A stretch of DNA of 64,000 nucleotides from Vibrio bivalvicida (GTDB lineage: Bacteria; Pseudomonadota; Gammaproteobacteria; Enterobacterales; Vibrionaceae), in assembly GCF_001399455.2 (NCBI RefSeq), contig NZ_LLEI02000090.1, positions 1-64,000 on the forward strand. The letters are read 5' to 3'. The notes below the pieces were generated by a model. It searched no databases. It was not told the DNA's origin and worked only from the letters and a program-made list of their open reading frames with translations. Below are positions 24,701-32,839 of this stretch, piece by piece; the first letter of the stretch is position 1, and the number at the start of each line of letters is the position of its first letter. The position numbers were made by a program, and so were the translations under genes.

Positions 24701-25138
24701 TATGATGGCTTACCAGTCGACTTTACTGCTAGTGCGATCATTAGACTGGGCTCAGAAAACGAGTCTGAATTCCACACCTACAATCTAGTCAACCCTCACC
24801 ATGATGGTATCTCGTTAGATACATTTGTCGATTGGCTAGAAGAGATAGGAGTAAGATTCCACAGAATTGAGCAATATTCCGCTTGGTATCAATTGTTTAA
24901 AGAGGCTCACCAACAACTAGGAGAAGAGCGTAAGGCTGAATCTTTGTGGCCACTTATTCATAGCTACCACTCACCGTTAGCTGCCGTTTCTGGCTCGCCT
25001 ATTCCTTCAAAACACTTTGAATCAAAGGTAGCTAAAACCAAAATTGCTGATTTTGGAAATGGTATTCCAAGAATAGATAAAAATTTGATTAATAAGTACT
25101 TTAATGATCTCACTAGATTGAAAAAAGTAAGTATCTAA
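21740..25138 (+). CDS. Carboxylic acid reductase (A-T-R multidomain)
   Basis: 1132-residue CAR that activates a carboxylic acid with ATP, loads it on a phosphopantetheine arm and reduces it with NADPH to the aldehyde. Adenylation domain about 1-600: LIYTSGSTGTPKGA (211-224), MSHVAGHS with His258, YGSTEAG (377-383), YKTGD (449-453) and the CAR-type hinge KLSQGEFV (474-481). Carrier domain about 610-690 with attachment Ser649 in DLGGDSL. Reductase domain about 735-1132: NADPH site TGSSGYLG (743-750) and the SDR pair Tyr915/Lys919 in YATSK. There is no condensation domain, so it is not a peptide synthetase module. As last gene of the phzDE operon, its substrate may be DHHA or an aminobenzoate; inference only. 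It needs a phosphopantetheinyl transferase, which is not in this window. Confidence 0.9.
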   Translation: MQLLQIVRSVMEKYAHRPAISERRRRKPLPSSNQTAPQPSLDNEYSHMSYQQVWQNAENTAKALFFCSKAPVFNQTKVAFLSFTSGQYAVFDLACIRLGAVSVHLQTSSNEEQLSHIIKETHSNTLAVSHNYLSTALSLLAHCSCIKRVVILDHDHKDKTHQNSYQDALKTLSKQQTDIELTSLELLIDDGHSLRESIPDFEEQDDELSMLIYTSGSTGTPKGAMYTKKLAAGMWGGTWASLFSDQPTSTFHYMPMSHVAGHSSLKNTFVRGGNCFFASESNLSSFFEDIVLARPTELSLVPRVCEMIYQKFVSELNRRRQTESLVSKEIEQALKHEFRTEVFGGQVNWISCGSAPLSEQMKSFMESLFDLELNIIYGSTEAGAIAVSGQLLSPPVENYKLVDVPELGYSTQDSPYPRGELLIKTQSIIPGYFNHPELDKELFTLDGYYKTGDIFADHQNGKIRYIDRRSNVIKLSQGEFVTTASLEAIYTSSPLVRQIFVYGNSQRSSLLAVVVPKEELLNKYENELNTLKRLISESFRSLAKAYTLNGYEIPRDFIIEPQAFTHGNGLLSDHGKALFPKLRLKYEDKLEKLYESLEQQESSLVSELHQNSAHLTVEEIVLRAATSLIGNDSHEVLTSDNFRDLGGDSLSAVSFATMLEELFQVRVPVDIVISPAYDLKYIIEFIADNNQNGNAPSFEDIHEIGATDVYAEQLKIDKFIDESILKKAHNLPSSEKPQVVLLTGSSGYLGRFLLLDLLEKAEQSDGKVICLVRARDKQQAISRIRDAFSYLDEKISIRLDKLISQRLEVINGDLSQPKFGLESTQWHYLTTEVDTIIHAGALVNHVLPYRDCFDANVVGTAQLIALALENKIKHFSFLSSIAVADRGEREPIDEYQDIRIIEPVRVISDSYASGYATSKWACEVLLREAHQHYGLPVTIFRSSMILAHSKYDNQLNLPDMFTRLLISLIETGIAPKSFYANQGVLPHYDGLPVDFTASAIIRLGSENESEFHTYNLVNPHHDGISLDTFVDWLEEIGVRFHRIEQYSAWYQLFKEAHQQLGEERKAESLWPLIHSYHSPLAAVSGSPIPSKHFESKVAKTKIADFGNGIPRIDKNLINKYFNDLTRLKKVSI

Positions 25139-25162
25139 TCACAAGTAGTATTTAGCTTCAGT

Positions 25163-25190
25163 CGGCGCTCATTGAGCGCCGCTTTTTTAT
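25163..25190 (+). terminator. Terminator of the phzDE-CAR operon
   Basis: CGGCGCTC / GAGCGCCG perfect stem with loop ATT followed by a T-rich CTTTTTTATT tract, 25 bp after the CAR stop codon. It marks the end of the island operon. Confidence 0.9.
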
Positions 25191-25234
25191 TGGGTACAGT
25201 ATCACACCTCTTCGACTCTCAGGGACATGATGGC

Positions 25235-26101
25235 ATGCTGTTAGAAGGTATAGAAACACTGTTAGCGCTCAGTAAGGCCAAAACCATGAGCCGTACTGGC
25301 AGCCAGCTCTATATTAGTCAATCAGCGGTCAGCAAACGCATTGCCAACCTTGAGAAGAAGCTTGGCAAAAAGTTGATTGTTCCGGATGGAAGAAATGTTC
25401 AGCTCACACAAGATGCAATCAATCTTATCGAGAGTATTGGCCCAACCTTCAATGAACTAAGAGGCCGTATCTATGAGCAGCAATCGATGGAGGAGCAGAG
25501 CACAATAACCCTTGACTGCTCTGAAACTTTAGTGGCGAGTTACCTTGCAGATATCCTTGGTCAGCACTTTAGATCAGATCCTTACATTCGCATCACCACT
25601 AATCATACACCACGAATCGTTGAGCATGTTCAGTCAGGCAAAGCGCATCTAGGTATTTGCGCGGGTTTACTTCCCCCGCAGCATGGGCTAAAAACATTTC
25701 ATCTAATCGACGAGCCGTTTTTTATTGTCGCCGATCGCCCTCTTAAGCAACTGCCAAGGACGATCATTACCAATGATCTTGCCAACACTGCCAATACGTA
25801 CCAGCTAAAGATCCTCAAAAATCTTGCTATGACACCGGTTATGGAGATGGACTCTTATGCCGCGGCAGCCCAGCTTGCCCTTTCTGGGATTGCTCCTGCT
25901 TTGGTGCCCTTATCAGTCATCCAAACGCTAAAGATCGAGCAACAGCATTGCCATCACTTTGAGCAGTTACAGCCACTCTATCGCCCACTGCATGTGTGCC
26001 TGCGCGCTTCTTCGTATAAGAATCAACGAATCAAAGCCCTAGTTGATAAAGTGGTTGCTTCGGTAGCTAAGTCAGCAAATACATCACTTAATACTCACTA
26101 A
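25235..26101 (+). CDS. LysR-family transcriptional regulator
   Basis: 288-residue regulator with an N-terminal winged HTH (GSQLYISQSAVSKRIANLEKKLGKKLIV) and a substrate-binding domain with the ITLDCSETLVASYLADILG start typical of LTTRs. I start at the ATG of MLLEGIETLLALSK, nine bases after AGGGA; a longer in-frame opening would begin in the terminator loop upstream. Convergent with the TSUP permease gene. It lies directly after the island operon but on the far side of its terminator, and looks like a core gene. The ligand is unknown. Confidence 0.88.
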   Translation: MLLEGIETLLALSKAKTMSRTGSQLYISQSAVSKRIANLEKKLGKKLIVPDGRNVQLTQDAINLIESIGPTFNELRGRIYEQQSMEEQSTITLDCSETLVASYLADILGQHFRSDPYIRITTNHTPRIVEHVQSGKAHLGICAGLLPPQHGLKTFHLIDEPFFIVADRPLKQLPRTIITNDLANTANTYQLKILKNLAMTPVMEMDSYAAAAQLALSGIAPALVPLSVIQTLKIEQQHCHHFEQLQPLYRPLHVCLRASSYKNQRIKALVDKVVASVAKSANTSLNTH

Positions 26102-26109
26102 CTAAAACG

Positions 26110-26892
26110 CTAGGCAATAAAAGAGAGTAACCATTGTGAATGCTCTTGCCACAATAACTTTGCTGCCATCAGTATCGACATCGTAATCACCAATGGGCGA
26201 ATCCACTGTTGTCCTTTGCTCACCACCACTTTAGCGCCGAGCCGTGCCCCAATAAATCCTCCGACGGCCATCACAAGCCCTAACTCCCAAATCGGCAATC
26301 CGGCAAAAATAAAGAACAGCAGTGCTGCAATATTGGAGGTGAAGTTAAGCACCTTAGTACGCGCTGTCGCATCCACCAGCGAGAAGTGACCTAATGCAAC
26401 AAAGCAAACTGTGAATATCGATCCTGTGCCCGGGCCAAAGAAGCCATCATAAAAGCCGACACCTCCGCCAACCGAGAAAGCAAACATGGCTTCAGATAGC
26501 TTTGCCTCACCTTTATGCTGTTTCGCTTTAGGCATCATTAGGAAATAGAGCGAGATCGCAACCAAACAAATCGGAATTAGGCTCGTAAGTACCCCGGCAT
26601 CTATGTACTGGACGGCTTCTGCACCCACCGCCGAGCCAATAAAAGTACAAACGATCGCAAGGCGCATCTCTTTAATGCTGACAATACCATTGCGCACGAA
26701 ATACCAACTGGCAGAAAAGCTGCCAAATGAACTCTGAAGCTTGTTTGTAGCGAGCGCCTGAGTCGGAGGGACACCAGCCGCGAGTAGAGCGGGCAGAGTA
26801 AGTAGCCCCCCTCCCCCAGCCATGGCATCAATGAAACCCGCTGCGGTCGCCACGAAGAAAAGTATCGTCAGTAATTCGAGTGTCAGTTCCAT
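26110..26892 (-). CDS. TSUP-family permease, YfcA-like
   Basis: 260-residue inner-membrane protein of the TSUP (TauE/SafE) family, closest in pattern to E. coli YfcA: AAGFIDAMAGGGGLLTLPALLAAG, ALATNKLQSSFGS, GFYDGFFGPGTGS and ATARTKVLNFTSNIAAL. About eight membrane helices. Family members export sulfite, sulfoacetate or related anions; the substrate here is unknown. Start taken at the ATG of MELTLELL; a TTG two codons upstream is possible. It ends nine bases from the convergent LysR gene, with which it might be functionally paired. Confidence 0.88.
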   Translation of the reverse strand: MELTLELLTILFFVATAAGFIDAMAGGGGLLTLPALLAAGVPPTQALATNKLQSSFGSFSASWYFVRNGIVSIKEMRLAIVCTFIGSAVGAEAVQYIDAGVLTSLIPICLVAISLYFLMMPKAKQHKGEAKLSEAMFAFSVGGGVGFYDGFFGPGTGSIFTVCFVALGHFSLVDATARTKVLNFTSNIAALLFFIFAGLPIWELGLVMAVGGFIGARLGAKVVVSKGQQWIRPLVITMSILMAAKLLWQEHSQWLLSFIA

Positions 26893-26997
26893 TCTCAATC
26901 AATCGGTTATCTACTTATGTCTGTCAAAATACCACTAAGTTAACAATTCCCTTAGAGAAAGATTAGACTTTAATTCATTCCAACTATTCATCAATAA

Positions 26998-27024
26998 AAC
27001 AAAAGCCCACTCAAATGAGTGGGC
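26998..27024 (-). terminator. carAB terminator
   Basis: GCCCACTC / GAGTGGGC stem with loop AAAT, followed on the minus strand by TTTTGTTTT. It lies 45 bp after the carB stop. Confidence 0.85.
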
Positions 27025-27069
27025 AATGATGTTGTCATATAAGCTCTAAGTTGAGCTTACTGATTTTTA

Positions 27070-30000
27070 TTACGCTTCGTTCGCTTTCACCTTTGCGTGT
27101 AGCTCTTGAACTGAAGTTACCGACGTTTTCGCGTCAGCCGTATGTGCCATACATACTGCAAATGCAGCGTTCAACGTCGTTGTATAGTTCACCTTCTCAG
27201 CTAATGCGCCACGACGAAGTACTTTAGAGTCTTCAATCGCTTGACGGCCAGCAGCCGTGTTCACGATGTAGGTGTACTCGTTATTCTTGATACGGTCAAG
27301 AATGTGTGGACGACCTTCGTGTACCTTATTCACTAAACGTGGGTTAATACCCGCTTCACCCAGAATAACTGCCGTACCATGCGTTGCATCTAACTGGTAG
27401 CCAAGCTTAGTCAGCTTAGACGCTAGGTCAACAACACGCTGCTTATCACCTTCACGTACAGATAGCAGTGCACGACCACCTTCAGGGTAAACCGCTCCAC
27501 AGCCTAGTTCAGCTTTAGAGTACGCTTCTGCGAATGTTGCACCTACACCCATTACCTCTCCTGTTGAGCGCATTTCTGGGCCTAACAGTGGGTCAACACC
27601 AGGGAATTTATTGAACGGTAGCACCACTTCTTTTACAGAGTAGTATGGTGGGATGATTTCTTTGGTAAAGCCTTGAGCTTCTAGAGATTGACCCGCCATA
27701 ACACGTGCCGCAATCTTAGCGATTGGTGCGCCCGTTGCTTTCGATACAAACGGTACAGTACGTGCTGCACGAGGGTTAACCTCGATTAGGTATACTTTGT
27801 TGTTCTTAACGGCAAACTGTGTGTTCATCAGACCACGAACACCCAACTCGAACGCTAGCTTTTCAACTTGCTCACGCATTACGTCTTGGATTTCTTGGCT
27901 TAGGGTGTATGCAGGAAGAGAACATGCTGAGTCACCTGAGTGAACACCTGCTTGTTCGATGTGCTCCATGATACCGCCGATAACGACGCGCTCACCGTCA
28001 CAGATAGCATCGATATCCACTTCAACTGCGTCGTCTAGGAAGCTATCAAGAAGAACTGGAGATTCGTTCGATACGCTTACTGCTTCGTTGAAGTAGCGAC
28101 GTAAATCTTGCTCGTCGTATACGATTTCCATCGCACGACCACCCAGTACGTATGAAGGGCGTACAACTAGTGGGTAACCAATTTCACGCGCTTTCTCTAC
28201 CGCTTGTTCCATTGTCGTTACAGTCGCGTTCTCTGGCTGTAGAAGACCTAGACGGTCGACAGCAACTTGGAAGCGCTCACGGTCTTCTGCACGGTCGATA
28301 GCATCTGGGCTAGTACCGATGATTGGCACGCCTGCGGCTTCAAGTGCGCGTGCTAGTTTCAGTGGCGTTTGACCACCGTACTGAACGATAACGCCTCTTG
28401 GCTTCTCAACGCGAGCAATTGCTAGTACGTCTTCCAGTGTTACTGGTTCGAAGTACAGGCGGTCAGAAGTATCGTAGTCTGTTGAAACTGTCTCAGGGTT
28501 ACAGTTAACCATGATAGTCTCATAGCCATCTTCACGTAGTGCTAGTGATGCGTGTACACAACAGTAGTCGAATTCAATACCTTGACCGATACGGTTAGGA
28601 CCACCGCCAAGAATCATGATCTTGTCTTTATCAGTTGGGTTCGCTTCACACTCGTCATCGTAAGATGAGTACATGTAAGCGGTATCAGAAGAGAACTCAG
28701 CCGCACAGGTATCTACGCGCTTGTAAACTGGGTGGATATCGTACTGGTCACGTAGGCGACGGATTTCACTTTCAGACACACCTAAAATCTTAGATAGGCG
28801 AGCATCTGCGAAACCTTTACGCTTCAGCTTTTTCAGTTCTTCTTTGTTCAAGCCTGCGAAACCTTTCACTTTAAGCTCTTGCTCAAGCTTCACGATGTCT
28901 TCGATTTGAACTAGGAACCAGCGGTCGATTTGCGTTAGGTTGAATACGCCATCTACTGACATACCAGCACGGAATGCATCCGCGATGTACCAAATACGCT
29001 CTGCACCCGCTTCTTTAAGCTCATGACGAATTGTTGTCAGAGCATCAGGAGCATCTAGGTCGACCATTTCATCAAAGCCAGTTGCACCTACTTCTAGACC
29101 ACGAAGTGCTTTTTGTAGCGATTCCTGTTGGTTACGGCCGATAGCCATAACTTCACCAACTGACTTCATTTGCGTCGTTAGACGGTCGTTCGCGCCAGCA
29201 AACTTCTCGAAGTTAAAACGAGGAATCTTAGTCACGACGTAGTCGATTGTTGGTTCAAATGATGCAGGAGTTGCACCACCAGTGATATCGTTCTGTAGCT
29301 CATCAAGAGTGAAGCCAACCGCCAGTTTTGCTGCAATCTTCGCGATTGGGAAACCCGTTGCTTTCGATGCTAGAGCAGAAGAGCGAGATACACGTGGGTT
29401 CATCTCGATGATAACCATACGGCCATCTTTCGGGTTAATACCAAACTGTACGTTTGAACCACCCGTTTCAACACCGATTTCACGCAGTACCGCTAGAGAT
29501 GCGTTACGCATCAGTTGGTATTCTTTGTCTGTTAGTGTCTGAGCTGGAGCAACTGTGATTGAGTCACCGGTGTGGATACCCATTGGGTCAAAGTTTTCAA
29601 TCGCACATACGATGATACAGTTATCCGCTTTGTCGCGAACCACCTCCATCTCGTACTCTTTCCAGCCGATTAGTGATTCATCGATTAGAAGCTCGTTAGT
29701 TGGAGAAAGGTCTAAACCACGGCGACAAATCTCTTCGAACTCTTCTTTGTTATAAGCGATACCACCACCGGTACCACCCATAGTGAATGATGGACGGATG
29801 ATACATGGGAAGCCAACCATATCGAGAACGCCGTAAGCTTCTTCCATGGTTTTCGCTGTATCTGCACGCGGACACTCAAGGCCAATAGACTTCATCGCTT
29901 TATCGAAGCGAGAACGGTCTTCTGCTTTATCGATAGCGTCAGCAGTTGCACCAATCATTTGCACGCCAAACTCTTCAAGTACGCCGTGTTTTTCTAGATC

Positions 30001-30300
30001 TAGAGCACAGTTAAGCGCAGTCTGACCACCCATTGTTGGTAGTACGGCATCTGGACGCTCTTTCTCAATGATCTTACGAACTACTTCCCATTGGATCGGT
30101 TCAATGTAAGTTGCATCCGCCATGTCTGGGTCAGTCATGATAGTTGCAGGGTTAGAGTTCACAAGGATAACTCGGTAACCCTCTTCACGCAGTGCTTTAC
30201 ATGCTTGAGCACCAGAGTAGTCAAACTCACATGCCTGACCGATAACAATCGGGCCGGCACCTAGAATTAGAATACTTTTTAAGTCAGTACGTTTTGGCAT
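27070..30300 (-). CDS. carB: Carbamoyl-phosphate synthase large subunit
   Basis: Synthesises carbamoyl phosphate from bicarbonate, ammonia (from CarA) and two ATP for arginine and pyrimidine synthesis. The 1076 residues are full length. Two homologous halves are visible, each with an ATP-grasp domain (first: IRPSFTMGGTGGG, NPRVSRSSALASKATG; second: VVRPSYVLGGRAMEI, NPRAARTVPFVSKATG), and a C-terminal MGS-like allosteric domain with HGTAVILGEAGINPRLVNK and NTAAGRQAIEDS. Sixteen bp after carA in the carAB operon. Confidence 0.98.
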   Translation of the reverse strand: MPKRTDLKSILILGAGPIVIGQACEFDYSGAQACKALREEGYRVILVNSNPATIMTDPDMADATYIEPIQWEVVRKIIEKERPDAVLPTMGGQTALNCALDLEKHGVLEEFGVQMIGATADAIDKAEDRSRFDKAMKSIGLECPRADTAKTMEEAYGVLDMVGFPCIIRPSFTMGGTGGGIAYNKEEFEEICRRGLDLSPTNELLIDESLIGWKEYEMEVVRDKADNCIIVCAIENFDPMGIHTGDSITVAPAQTLTDKEYQLMRNASLAVLREIGVETGGSNVQFGINPKDGRMVIIEMNPRVSRSSALASKATGFPIAKIAAKLAVGFTLDELQNDITGGATPASFEPTIDYVVTKIPRFNFEKFAGANDRLTTQMKSVGEVMAIGRNQQESLQKALRGLEVGATGFDEMVDLDAPDALTTIRHELKEAGAERIWYIADAFRAGMSVDGVFNLTQIDRWFLVQIEDIVKLEQELKVKGFAGLNKEELKKLKRKGFADARLSKILGVSESEIRRLRDQYDIHPVYKRVDTCAAEFSSDTAYMYSSYDDECEANPTDKDKIMILGGGPNRIGQGIEFDYCCVHASLALREDGYETIMVNCNPETVSTDYDTSDRLYFEPVTLEDVLAIARVEKPRGVIVQYGGQTPLKLARALEAAGVPIIGTSPDAIDRAEDRERFQVAVDRLGLLQPENATVTTMEQAVEKAREIGYPLVVRPSYVLGGRAMEIVYDEQDLRRYFNEAVSVSNESPVLLDSFLDDAVEVDIDAICDGERVVIGGIMEHIEQAGVHSGDSACSLPAYTLSQEIQDVMREQVEKLAFELGVRGLMNTQFAVKNNKVYLIEVNPRAARTVPFVSKATGAPIAKIAARVMAGQSLEAQGFTKEIIPPYYSVKEVVLPFNKFPGVDPLLGPEMRSTGEVMGVGATFAEAYSKAELGCGAVYPEGGRALLSVREGDKQRVVDLASKLTKLGYQLDATHGTAVILGEAGINPRLVNKVHEGRPHILDRIKNNEYTYIVNTAAGRQAIEDSKVLRRGALAEKVNYTTTLNAAFAVCMAHTADAKTSVTSVQELHAKVKANEA

Positions 30301-30316
30301 TCTCTACTACTCCGAA

Positions 30317-31456
30317 TTAAGCGCTGTGTTGTTTAATGAGTTCGATAAAGTGGTCAAATAACGGTGCCGCATCTTCTGGACCTGGGCTCGCCTCTGGGTG
30401 ACCTTGGAAGCTAAACGCTGGCTTGTCTGTACGGTGAATACCTTGCAGTGAACCATCAAATAGCGATACGTGAGTTGCACGTAGATTCTCAGGTAGTGTT
30501 GCTTCATCCGCAGCAAAACCGTGGTTCTGAGAAGTGATCATTACAACGTTACGATCTAAATCTTTAACTGGGTGGTTAGCACCGTGGTGACCAAACTTCA
30601 TCTTCACAGTCTGTGCACCAGACGCTAGCGCTAGGATTTGGTGACCTAGGCAGATACCAAAGATTGGCAGGCCTTTTTCTAGGAATACTTTTGTCGCTTC
30701 AATCGCGTAAGTACATGGTTCTGGGTCACCCGGGCCGTTTGATAAGAACACACCGTCTGGATTAAGAGCCAATACTTCTTCTGCTGATGTTTCAGCAGGA
30801 ACAACCGTTAAGCGGCAGCCGCGGTCAACAAGCATGCGCAGGATGTTGCGTTTTGCACCGAAGTCGTAGGCAACAACGTGATATGGCAACTCGCTGTCGT
30901 CTTTCGCTTCAGGAAGTCCACTCTCAAGCGTCCACGAACCTTGTTTCCATTGATACGCTTCTTTTGTTGTAACTTCTTTCGCAAGGTCCATACCTTTTAG
31001 GCCAGGGAATTCTTTCGCTTTAGCTAGCGCTAGAGCCTCGTCTAGGTTGTTACCCGCAACGATACAACCGTTCTGTGCGCCTTTCTCACGCAGAATACGA
31101 GTAAGCTTACGCGTATCGATATCAGCAATGCCGACGATATTTTGCGATTTAAGGTAATCAGAAAGGGATTGTTCGTTACGGAAGTTGGAAGCGATAAGAG
31201 GAAGGTCGCGAATCACAAGGCCTTGTGCGTGGATTGAAGAGGATTCTTCATCTTCGGAATTGGTTCCGGTATTGCCAATGTGAGGGTAAGTAAGAGTAAC
31301 AATTTGTTGAGAATAGGAAGGATCAGTGAGGATTTCTTGGTACCCCGTCATCGAGGTGTTAAAAACGACTTCACCGACAGCAGAACCATCTGCGCCAATG
31401 GATTCACCGTGGAATACTGTCCCATCTTCTAGGACTAGCAGTGCTGACTTACTCAA
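30317..31456 (-). CDS. carA: Carbamoyl-phosphate synthase small subunit
   Basis: Glutamine amidotransferase subunit of carbamoyl-phosphate synthase that passes ammonia to CarB. It has 379 residues: an N-terminal small-subunit domain (LVLEDGTVFHGESIGADG, VVFNTSMTGYQEILTDPSY) and a class I GATase domain with the nucleophile in FGICLGHQILAL and the His/Glu of FQGHPEASPGP. The start codon is TTG, which is also known for E. coli carA, and it is marked by a strong CCGGAGGT site five bases upstream. No ATG with a comparable site is available. Confidence 0.97.
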   Translation of the reverse strand: MSKSALLVLEDGTVFHGESIGADGSAVGEVVFNTSMTGYQEILTDPSYSQQIVTLTYPHIGNTGTNSEDEESSSIHAQGLVIRDLPLIASNFRNEQSLSDYLKSQNIVGIADIDTRKLTRILREKGAQNGCIVAGNNLDEALALAKAKEFPGLKGMDLAKEVTTKEAYQWKQGSWTLESGLPEAKDDSELPYHVVAYDFGAKRNILRMLVDRGCRLTVVPAETSAEEVLALNPDGVFLSNGPGDPEPCTYAIEATKVFLEKGLPIFGICLGHQILALASGAQTVKMKFGHHGANHPVKDLDRNVVMITSQNHGFAADEATLPENLRATHVSLFDGSLQGIHRTDKPAFSFQGHPEASPGPEDAAPLFDHFIELIKQHSA

Positions 31457-31938
31457 GACAACCTCCGGAATAAAGATGCATTAAAATTGATTTAATTTGC
31501 AAATCTACCTTCCCGCAACACTCAAAAGTGCGTGTTTATGGAAATTAGACAAATTGGCGGTATTCTAATGATGGTTGTGATTTGTGTCAACAGAGTCGTT
31601 AAAATAAGTTGGACATTTAGAGCAGTTAAATCAAAAAAGGGTTTTAGATGGCTAAAAAACAAAGTTTAGTCAGGAGATTGGGGCGATGATATGAAAACTT
31701 TATGAAATGTGTCATTTTTTACTCATCACAGATCACAGTTTTGTTTATGGCTTTTGCGCAAACGTTGAACAAACAAACTTCACTTATACTTTTAAGCAAT
31801 TGTGGTAAAAAACACATTCAAACAATCAAAATCAGCACTAAAAACCAATACAACTAGTGCACTTTACCATGTTTATTAAAGAGACATTATTAGCTAGATA
31901 TAAAAAGCGCCGGGCAAGCCCAGCGCATAATTATTGAT
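31457..31938. other. dapB-carA intergenic region
   Basis: 482 bp containing the dapB terminator (31902-31926) and the carAB promoter region. Just before carA on the minus strand, TGCAT-CTTT-ATTCC (31467-31480) resembles an ArgR ARG-box half-pair with one mismatch in each half; this is weak evidence for arginine control as in E. coli. I see no gene. The core between about 31600 and 31850 is AT-rich and unassigned. Confidence 0.5.
31902..31926 (-). terminator. dapB terminator
   Basis: GCGCTGGGC / GCCCGGCGC stem (one G-T pair) with a short loop, followed on the minus strand by TTTTTATA. It lies 12 bp after the dapB stop codon. Confidence 0.85.
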
Positions 31939-32748
31939 TTAAAGCTCATTGAGTCCTAACACATCGGTCATGGTATAAAAGCCCGCTGGCTTCTCATTTA
32001 GCCACACGGCGGCTTTAACAGCGCCGTTAGCAAAAGTCATTCGGTCTGTCGCTTTATGGGTCACCTCAACTCGCTCACCGATATCAGCAAACATTGCCGT
32101 GTGCTCACCAATAATGTCGCCCGCTCGAATCGTAGCAAAACCTATCTCATCTTTAGTACGCTCACCGGTAATACCTTCACGAGCATAGACAGCGACATCA
32201 TTGAGCTTGTTACCCATCGCATCGGCAATCGCTTCACCCATGCCAATAGCCGTACCAGAAGGCGCATCTACTTTATGACGGTGGTGTGCTTCGACAATTT
32301 CAATATCGCAATAATCTCCCATCACCTTGGCCGCTTTCTCAAGTAGCTTAAAGACCAAGTTAACGCCAACCGAGTAGTTCGGTGCCATCACTACAGGCAC
32401 TTCTTTGGCAATCGTATCTATGAGCTCTCGCTCTTGCTCAGTAAACCCCGTCGTACCAATAACGATGCTCTTACCGTGTTGACGACACAGCTCCAAATTT
32501 ACAAGCGTGCTTGCTGGTGCCGTGAAGTCGATAATGACGTCAAAGCTTTCAATCTCTTTTGCTAGGTCGTCAGTCAGAACAACATCAAACTTACCTTCAC
32601 CACAAAGTTCACCAACATCAACACCGACTAGTGAAGACTCAGGTCGCTCTGAACCCGCACCTACTTGCGCTTGTTGATTTAAGTAAGTTGCTTTAACTAG
32701 GTTACGGCCCATTCGGCCTGCTGCTCCTGCAATTGCAATACGTACCAT
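31939..32748 (-). CDS. dapB: 4-hydroxy-tetrahydrodipicolinate reductase
   Basis: NAD(P)H-dependent step of the diaminopimelate/lysine pathway, which supplies the meso-DAP used by MurE of the nearby dcw cluster. It has 269 residues. The Rossmann start is IAIAGAAGRMGRNLVKA, the active-site motif is EAHHRHKVDAPSGTA (catalytic His and Lys) and VMAPNYSVGVNLVF lies between. Its ATG follows a GGAGAAGTGCA ribosome-binding site. A separate unit with its own terminator. Confidence 0.97.
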   Translation of the reverse strand: MVRIAIAGAAGRMGRNLVKATYLNQQAQVGAGSERPESSLVGVDVGELCGEGKFDVVLTDDLAKEIESFDVIIDFTAPASTLVNLELCRQHGKSIVIGTTGFTEQERELIDTIAKEVPVVMAPNYSVGVNLVFKLLEKAAKVMGDYCDIEIVEAHHRHKVDAPSGTAIGMGEAIADAMGNKLNDVAVYAREGITGERTKDEIGFATIRAGDIIGEHTAMFADIGERVEVTHKATDRMTFANGAVKAAVWLNEKPAGFYTMTDVLGLNEL

Positions 32749-32839
32749 TGCACTTCTCCGTTTCGAGTAATCGTTTTTATAGCCAATCCACTAAAACTAA
32801 CAGTATTCACCACCTCTGGCTAGGGGGGCTTTGACGGGT

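Noticed and set aside
16157..25138. Complete phenazine biosynthesis cluster
   Set aside because: phzD and phzE are certain, but no phzF, phzA/B or phzG is found in the window, and the DAHP synthase is type I. Calling it a phenazine cluster would overstate the evidence.
21740..25138. Non-ribosomal peptide synthetase or Lys2-type aminoadipate reductase
   Set aside because: There is a single A-T-R arrangement with no condensation domain, and the A-domain motifs (MSHVAGHS, KLSQGEFV) are of the carboxylic acid reductase kind. Lys2 proteins are longer and have a different N terminus.
25172..25234. Upstream start for the LysR gene
   Set aside because: The extension begins inside the loop of the upstream operon's terminator and has no ribosome-binding site; the ATG at 25235 has both the site and the family N terminus.
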